NCBI RefSeq assembly: GCF_022695595.1
Contig: NZ_CP074380.1
Span: forward strand, 2,349,501 to 2,413,500
Direction: 5' to 3'
DNA length: 64,000 bases
From: Streptomyces sp. MST-110588
GTDB lineage: Bacteria > Actinomycetota > Actinomycetes > Streptomycetales > Streptomycetaceae
Shown here: in pieces, positions 59,745 through 64,000 of the stretch
How positions within the stretch are numbered: the stretch's first letter is position 1
Layout: the number at the start of each line of letters is the position of its first letter
Translations under genes and position numbers: made by a program
Notes under the pieces: generated by a model
The model's database searches: none
What the model was told of the DNA's origin: nothing
The model's input: the letters and a program-made list of their open reading frames with translations, nothing else

Positions 59745-61106
59745 TCAGTGCCGGCTGCCGGCCTTGCGCCGGTCCACGAAACGTGACCGGTCGCCGATCG
59801 CGGTCGCACCGTTGACGCCCGCCGGCACCGGCAGGCCCCCATCCTCCCGCTCGCCCCGCGCCTCCGTACGGGCCGCACCCGCCGTCTGCGCGTCCTGCGC
59901 CCCCGCCGTCCCCGCGGCCCCCAGGTGGGCCCGGCGCCGGTACCGCGGCGGCACCATCCACTCCGCCCAGCGCGGCGCACGCGGGGTGAACCGAGGCATC
60001 AGCAGGAGCCCCAGACCCACCGCGCTCAGCAGCACGATGCCCATGACCACCCAGCCGCTGGCGTTGTTGACCGAGTACGCCACCGCGCCGAAGGCGATCA
60101 GCGCGGACCAGAAGTACATGATCAGCACGGCCCGGCTGTGGGAGTGGCCGATCTCCAGCAGCCGGTGGTGCAGGTGCCCGCGGTCGGCCGCGAAGGGCGA
60201 CTGCCCCTTCCAGGTGCGCCGCACGATCGCCAGCACCAGGTCCGCGACCGGCACCGCGATGACCGTCAGCGGCAGCAGCAGCGGGATGTAGACCGGCACC
60301 ATCGCATGGGTGGCCTCCCGGACGCTGCCCGCCTTCTGGTTGAGCAGGTCGGGGTCCACCTGGCCGGTCACCGAGACCGCGCCGGCCGCCAGCACCAGGC
60401 CGATGAGCATGGAGCCGGAGTCACCCATGAAGATCCGTGCCGGGTGCATGTTGTGCGGCAGGAAGCCCAGGCACATGCCCATCAGGGCCACGGAGAACAG
60501 CGTCGCCGGCGCCGCCGCCTCGATGCCGTACCCGAACCACATCCGGTAGGCGTACATGAAGAACGCCGCGGCGGCGATGCACACCATCCCGGAGGCCAGC
60601 CCGTCCAGGCCGTCCACGAAGTTGACGGCGTTGATGGTGATGACGACCAGGGCCACCGTCAAAAGCGTGCCCTGCCAGGGGCTCAGCGAGACCGTCCCGA
60701 TGCCGGGGACGGGGATCCACAGGATCGTCAGGCCCTGAAGGACCATCACACCGGCGGCGATCATCTGCCCGCCGAGCTTGACCAGGGCGTCCACGCCCCA
60801 CTTGTCGTCCAGTACGCCCAGGATCCAGATCAGCGTGGCGCCCGACAGCAGCGCGCGCGGCTCGTTGGACTCGAAGACGCTTTTGAGGTTGGTCAGATGG
60901 GCGGCGACCAGGAGCGCCGCGCACAACCCGCCGAACATCGCGATCCCGCCGAGCCGCGGTGTGGGTTCGCGGTGCACGTCACGCGCGCGGATCTCCGGCA
61001 TCGCGCCGGCCGCGATGGCGAATTTCCTCACCGGTCCGGTCAGGAGGTAAGTGACCGCGGCCGTGACGCACAGCGTCAGCAGGTATTCACGCACGGGCTG
61101 CCCCAT
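59745..61106 (-). CDS. WecA-type undecaprenyl-phosphate N-acetylhexosaminyl-1-phosphate transferase
   Basis: 453 aa, a polytopic MraY/WecA-family transferase with 10-11 helices. It attaches a sugar-1-phosphate from a UDP-sugar to undecaprenyl (or decaprenyl) phosphate at the membrane. Motifs: DVHREPTPRLGGIAMFGGL (cytoplasmic loop), INAVNFVDGLDGLASGM (catalytic Asp-Asp type, NxxNxxDGxDGL), MGDSGSMLIGLVLA, and DRGHLHHRLLEIGHSH (WecA His-rich motif). It probably starts teichoic-acid-like or arabinogalactan-like wall polymer assembly. A C-terminal cytoplasmic tail of ~90 residues is Ala/Arg-rich. Located between SHMT and atpI; a 98-bp gap separates it from SHMT. Confidence 0.9.
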   Translation of the reverse strand: MGQPVREYLLTLCVTAAVTYLLTGPVRKFAIAAGAMPEIRARDVHREPTPRLGGIAMFGGLCAALLVAAHLTNLKSVFESNEPRALLSGATLIWILGVLDDKWGVDALVKLGGQMIAAGVMVLQGLTILWIPVPGIGTVSLSPWQGTLLTVALVVITINAVNFVDGLDGLASGMVCIAAAAFFMYAYRMWFGYGIEAAAPATLFSVALMGMCLGFLPHNMHPARIFMGDSGSMLIGLVLAAGAVSVTGQVDPDLLNQKAGSVREATHAMVPVYIPLLLPLTVIAVPVADLVLAIVRRTWKGQSPFAADRGHLHHRLLEIGHSHSRAVLIMYFWSALIAFGAVAYSVNNASGWVVMGIVLLSAVGLGLLLMPRFTPRAPRWAEWMVPPRYRRRAHLGAAGTAGAQDAQTAGAARTEARGEREDGGLPVPAGVNGATAIGDRSRFVDRRKAGSRH

Positions 61107-61204
61107 TGGTATCGCTGGCCATCACAGCCACACACCATATGCGTGCCCACCCCCTGTCCGTGCACGTAGGGAAGACTTCCCGTACCCCTGGATGGTTGCA
61201 GTAC

Positions 61205-62557
61205 TCAGTTCTGGCCGGGATAAGGCGGGAAGCGCCGGACCAGTGCGAGGGTCTGCGCGCGGGCCGTGGGCACCTCCCGCAGCGCCGCCCCGATCAGCGC
61301 GCCGACCACCGCCGCCTCGGACTCCTTCATGCCCTGGGTGGTCATCGCCGCCGTTCCCAGCCGCAGCCCGGTCCGCCGTACGGGGGCGTCCGGCGGCCCC
61401 GGCAGCGCGCAGGTGTCCAGCACGATCCCGGCGGCGGCGCACCGCCCCTTGGCGCCGCGGCCGTCCACACCCAGCGGCGCCGGGTCCGCGGTGATCATGT
61501 GGGTGTCCGTGCCGCCGGTGGTGACCGTCAGCCCCTGCGCGGCCAGCGCGTCGGCCAGCACCCGGGCGTTGGCGACGACCTGGTGGGCGTAGGCGGTGAA
61601 GGCGGGGCCGGCGGCCTCGCCGAAGGCGACGGCCTTGGCGGCGATGGTGTGCATCTGGGCACCGCCCTGGGTGAAGGGGAAGACCGCCCGGTCCACCCGC
61701 TCGGCCAGCTCCCGCGGGCACAGCAGCATGCCACCCCGGGGCCCGCGCAGCACCTTGTGGGTGGTGGCGCACACCACGTCGGCGTACGGGACCGGGCTGG
61801 GCGCCGCGCCCCCGGCGACCAGCCCTATGGGGTGGGCGGCGTCCGCGATCAGGCAGGCCCCGGTCTCGTCGGCGATCTCGCGGAACGCGCCGTAGTCGAT
61901 GTGCCGCGGGTAGGAGATCGAGCCGCAGACGATGGCCTTGGGGCGGCGGGCGCGGGCCAGCGCCCGGATCCGGTCGTAGTCCAGCAGCCCGGTGTCCGGG
62001 TCGACGCCGTAGCCGGCGAAGTCGAACCAGCGGCCGGAGAAGTTGGCCGGGGAGCCGTGGGTGAGGTGCCCGCCGTGCGGCAGGGACATGGCCAGGACGG
62101 TGTCGCCGGGGCGCAGCAGGGCGGCGTAGGCGGCCAGGACGGCCGAGGACCCGGAGTGGGCCTGGACGTTGGCGTGTTCGGCGCCGAAGAGGGCCGTGGC
62201 GCGCTCCACGGCGATCCGCTCGGCGAGGTCGGCCATCTCGCAGCCGCCGTGGTGGCGGGCGCCGGGGTAGCCCTCGGCGTACTTGTTGGCCAGCGGCGAG
62301 CCGAGGGCGGCGAGCACGGCGGGCGAGGTGAAGTTCTCGGCGGCGATGAGCTGGAGGCTCTCGCCCTGGCGGGCGGCCTCCCCCAGCAGCACGTCGGCGA
62401 TCTCCGGGTCCTGGCGCAGCAGGGCGGCGAACCCCGGGCCCCACGCGGCTCCCGGGACGTCGGTGCTCTCCTCGCGCCGTCCGGCCGGGCGCTGCTCACG
62501 CGCGCGAGCGGCGGCCGTGGGGGCGTGACTCCGGGGTGACGCGGTGGTGGCGGGCAT
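61205..62557 (-). CDS. Serine hydroxymethyltransferase homologue
   Basis: 450 aa from ATG 62557 (MPATTASPRSHAP). PLP enzyme interconverting serine + THF and glycine + 5,10-methylene-THF. Conserved: ENFTSPAVLAALGSPLANKYAEGYPGARHHGGCE, NVQAHSGSSA, DYGAFREIADETGACLIADAAHPIG (PLP Asp-His), and CATTHKVLRGPRGGMLLC (Schiff-base Lys). The N-terminal ~35 residues are an extra tail. Streptomyces usually has a second GlyA elsewhere, so this may be the paralogue with special role; the reaction itself is well supported. Confidence 0.9.
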   Translation of the reverse strand: MPATTASPRSHAPTAAARAREQRPAGRREESTDVPGAAWGPGFAALLRQDPEIADVLLGEAARQGESLQLIAAENFTSPAVLAALGSPLANKYAEGYPGARHHGGCEMADLAERIAVERATALFGAEHANVQAHSGSSAVLAAYAALLRPGDTVLAMSLPHGGHLTHGSPANFSGRWFDFAGYGVDPDTGLLDYDRIRALARARRPKAIVCGSISYPRHIDYGAFREIADETGACLIADAAHPIGLVAGGAAPSPVPYADVVCATTHKVLRGPRGGMLLCPRELAERVDRAVFPFTQGGAQMHTIAAKAVAFGEAAGPAFTAYAHQVVANARVLADALAAQGLTVTTGGTDTHMITADPAPLGVDGRGAKGRCAAAGIVLDTCALPGPPDAPVRRTGLRLGTAAMTTQGMKESEAAVVGALIGAALREVPTARAQTLALVRRFPPYPGQN

Positions 62558-62745
62558 GGCGGGCTCCGGGCCTCGTACGGGACGTAGTCCCAATGTAGGC
62601 GCGGTGGGAGGTTCGGGCGCGGTGTGCGGGCCGGCCGTGCCCCGCCGGGCCTGCGCGGCGGCTCCCAGGGCCCTCGTGGGCCCCTTTCGGCCCCGCCGGT
62701 GCCCCCGGAGCCCGGTCGCCGCCCGCGGGCTGCCGCACGGCCGCT

Positions 62746-62767
62746 GAGGGCGCCGGACGGCGCCCTC
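62746..62767 (-). terminator. Terminator of the sua5-phosphatase operon
   Basis: GAGGGCGCC (62746-62754) and GGCGCCCTC (62759-62767), a perfect 9-bp stem with a GGAC loop. It lies just downstream of the minus-strand stop at 62771. Confidence 0.75.
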
Positions 62768-62770
62768 CGT

Positions 62771-63433
62771 TCAGGCGCGGGCCGGCACTCCCGTCAGGGC
62801 CGTGACCACCGGGTCGAGCGCCTGGTTGATCTCGTCCCCGATGGAGCGGAAGAACGTGATCGGGGCGCCGTACGGGTCGTAGACCTCGTCGGCCTCCGCG
62901 TTCGGCGCCAGCAGCCAGCCGCGCAGCGCTGCGGCGGCACCGACCAGCGCGCGGGCCCGCTCCACCAGCCCGCCGTCGGGCAGCGAGGGGTCGGGCTCGG
63001 GCAGCGTGGCGGGGTCTATGGCCCGTACGAGCCGGTTGAACTCCTTGAGGGTGAAGGTGCGCAGCCCGGCGGAGTGGCCCATGGAGATGACCTGCGCGCG
63101 GTGGTCGCGGGTCGCGGTCAGCACCAGGTCGGCCCGGATGACGTGCTCGTCCAGCAGTTCGCGGCCGATGAAGCCGGCCGGGTCCGCGCCGTAGTCCGCC
63201 AGGACGGTGGCGGCGTGTGCCTCCATGGGCGCGCCCTCGTGGCCCCAGGTGCCGGCGCTCTCCACGACCAGGCCGCCCCGCCGGTCCTCACCCAGGCGCA
63301 GGTCCAGGGCGTGGCGGTGCAGCCGCTCGGTGATGGGCGAGCGGCAGACGTTGCCGGTGCTGACGTGGAGGATGCGGAAGGTGCAAGGGCCCTCGTCGCC
63401 TGGTCCCGCTATGCCACGCCCCAGGGGGGCCAT
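62771..63433 (-). CDS. Low-molecular-weight protein tyrosine phosphatase homologue with catalytic Cys replaced by Ser
   Basis: 220 aa from ATG 63433, whose first base coincides with the Sua5 stop (TGATG-type overlap). The P-loop reads HVSTGNVCRSP: Ser25 (AGC at 63359-63361) stands where the nucleophilic Cys of C-x5-R belongs. The downstream Cys30-Arg31-Ser32 is retained. The general-acid motif EVYDPYGAPITFF is intact. The rest (VESAGTWGHEGAPMEAHA, GRELLDEHVIRADLVLTATRDHRAQV) is typical LMW-PTP. A longer ~60-residue C-terminal part is present. Without a Cys it should bind phosphotyrosine but not form the phosphoenzyme, so a pseudophosphatase is possible. It sits in one operon with Sua5. Confidence 0.85.
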   Translation of the reverse strand: MAPLGRGIAGPGDEGPCTFRILHVSTGNVCRSPITERLHRHALDLRLGEDRRGGLVVESAGTWGHEGAPMEAHAATVLADYGADPAGFIGRELLDEHVIRADLVLTATRDHRAQVISMGHSAGLRTFTLKEFNRLVRAIDPATLPEPDPSLPDGGLVERARALVGAAAALRGWLLAPNAEADEVYDPYGAPITFFRSIGDEINQALDPVVTALTGVPARA

Positions 63434-64000
63434 CAATTGGCCACCTCAAGCTCGGGTACCACCTTGCGCAGCTCCTCCGCGCTGATCGCGCCCGCGCGCA
63501 GCAGCACCGGCGTGGCGCCGGTGACGTCGACGATCGAGGACGGCACGGCGGCGGGGGTGGGGCCGCCGTCCAGGTACACCGAGACGGAGTCGCCGAGCAT
63601 CCGCTGCGCGGCGTCGCAGTCCTGCGGGGAGGGGTGGCCCGTGAGGTTGGCGCTGGAGACGGCCATCGGGCCGAACTCCGTCAGCAGCTCGATCGCGACG
63701 GGGTGCAGCGGCATACGGACCGCGACCGTGCCCCGGGTCTCGCCCAGGTCCCACGTCAGCGACGGCTGGTGGTGGGCGACCAGGGTCAGCGCGCCCGGCC
63801 AGAAGGCGTCGACCAGCTCCCAGGCCTGCTCGGAGAAGTCCGTGACGAGCCCGTGGAGGGTGTTGGGGGAGCCGACCAGGACCGGGGAGGGCATGCCGCG
63901 CCCGCGGCCCTTGGCCTCCAGCAGGTCGCCGACGGCCTCGGCGCTGAACGCGTCCGCGCCGATGCCGTAGACGGTGTCGGTCGGCAGCACGACCAGCTCG
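63433..64000 (-). CDS. L-threonylcarbamoyladenylate synthase (Sua5/YrdC), N-terminus outside window
   Basis: About 188 residues are present; the frame continues past base 64000. It makes threonylcarbamoyl-AMP from Thr, bicarbonate and ATP for the t6A37 modification of ANN-decoding tRNAs. Motifs: LPTDTVYGIGADAFS (start of the YrdC fold), AKGRGRGMPSPVLVGS, FWPGALTLV, and RMPLHPVAIELLTEFGPMAVSSANLTGHPSP. It ends in GPTPAAVPSSIVDVTG, then a short Sua5-like linker. Its stop overlaps the start of the phosphatase homologue. Confidence 0.93.
   Translation of the reverse strand, partial: ELVVLPTDTVYGIGADAFSAEAVGDLLEAKGRGRGMPSPVLVGSPNTLHGLVTDFSEQAWELVDAFWPGALTLVAHHQPSLTWDLGETRGTVAVRMPLHPVAIELLTEFGPMAVSSANLTGHPSPQDCDAAQRMLGDSVSVYLDGGPTPAAVPSSIVDVTGATPVLLRAGAISAEELRKVVPELEVAN

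Overview
This is a high-GC actinobacterial chromosome segment, almost certainly from a Streptomyces. It has GTG/TTG starts, strong third-position G/C bias, and a block of genes characteristic of the genus: scy-filP (polarisome coiled coils), absC, nucS, a chiC-type chitinase and the atp operon. From memory, the gene order agrees well with the core region of S. coelicolor that runs from acetate kinase/pyruvate kinase to the ATP synthase operon. I see no tRNA, rRNA, insertion sequence, prophage or CRISPR array.

Layout. 1-2.5 kb: end of ackA, then pyk. 2.5-5.3 kb: a minus-strand operon of three envelope proteins (secreted Lys/Asp/Ser/Pro-rich protein, DUF6114, DUF6230). 5.9-8.1 kb: thioredoxin-TPR protein and a TetR regulator with a clear operator. 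8.2-12.8 kb: a MurG-like glycosyltransferase plus a LegB-like nucleotide-sugar dehydratase, divergent from a two-component system. 12.7-18.7 kb: icmA with a perfect 22-bp palindrome at its start, DUF3817 proteins, a MarR regulator, and an MFS exporter divergent from its probable regulator. 18.8-21.4 kb: three overlapping AIM24 paralogues followed by absC. 21.4-22.1 kb: a 0.7-kb non-coding stretch with nested inverted repeats. 22.1-25.1 kb: meaB, thiolase and methylmalonyl-CoA epimerase. 25.3-30.6 kb: scy and filP. 30.8-35.4 kb: two paralogous ABC transporter pairs sharing a 78-bp identical tract. 35.5-38.5 kb: small zinc-finger-like protein, luciferase-like oxidoreductase, a hypothetical gene and nucS. 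38.7-43.8 kb: large membrane-anchored ATPase, STAS protein, 3-hydroxybutyryl-CoA dehydrogenase and a TetR. 43.8-50.8 kb: DrrAB-type ABC exporter, cobalamin adenosyltransferase, membrane protein, NarL-type two-component system, chitinase with DasR-type sites. 51-59.4 kb: DUF2550 gene and the complete atpIBEFHAGDC operon. 59.7-64 kb: WecA-type transferase, SHMT, a low-molecular-weight phosphatase homologue with its catalytic Cys replaced by Ser, and a partial Sua5 gene.

How the genes work together. Several genes handle acyl-CoA and B12-dependent carbon flow: icmA, mce, meaB, the thiolase, hydroxybutyryl-CoA dehydrogenase and the adenosyltransferase. They fit butyryl-/methylmalonyl-CoA supply for growth and polyketide precursors. 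Scy and FilP build the tip-organising centre and tip cytoskeleton of the hypha. The envelope genes (MurG-like/LegB-like cassette, WecA-type transferase, DUF6114/DUF6230 operon) and paired regulator-exporter modules make up most of the rest. The least explained parts are the MurG2-LegB cassette, the AIM24 trio, the nested hairpin region upstream of meaB, and the Ser-for-Cys phosphatase homologue.
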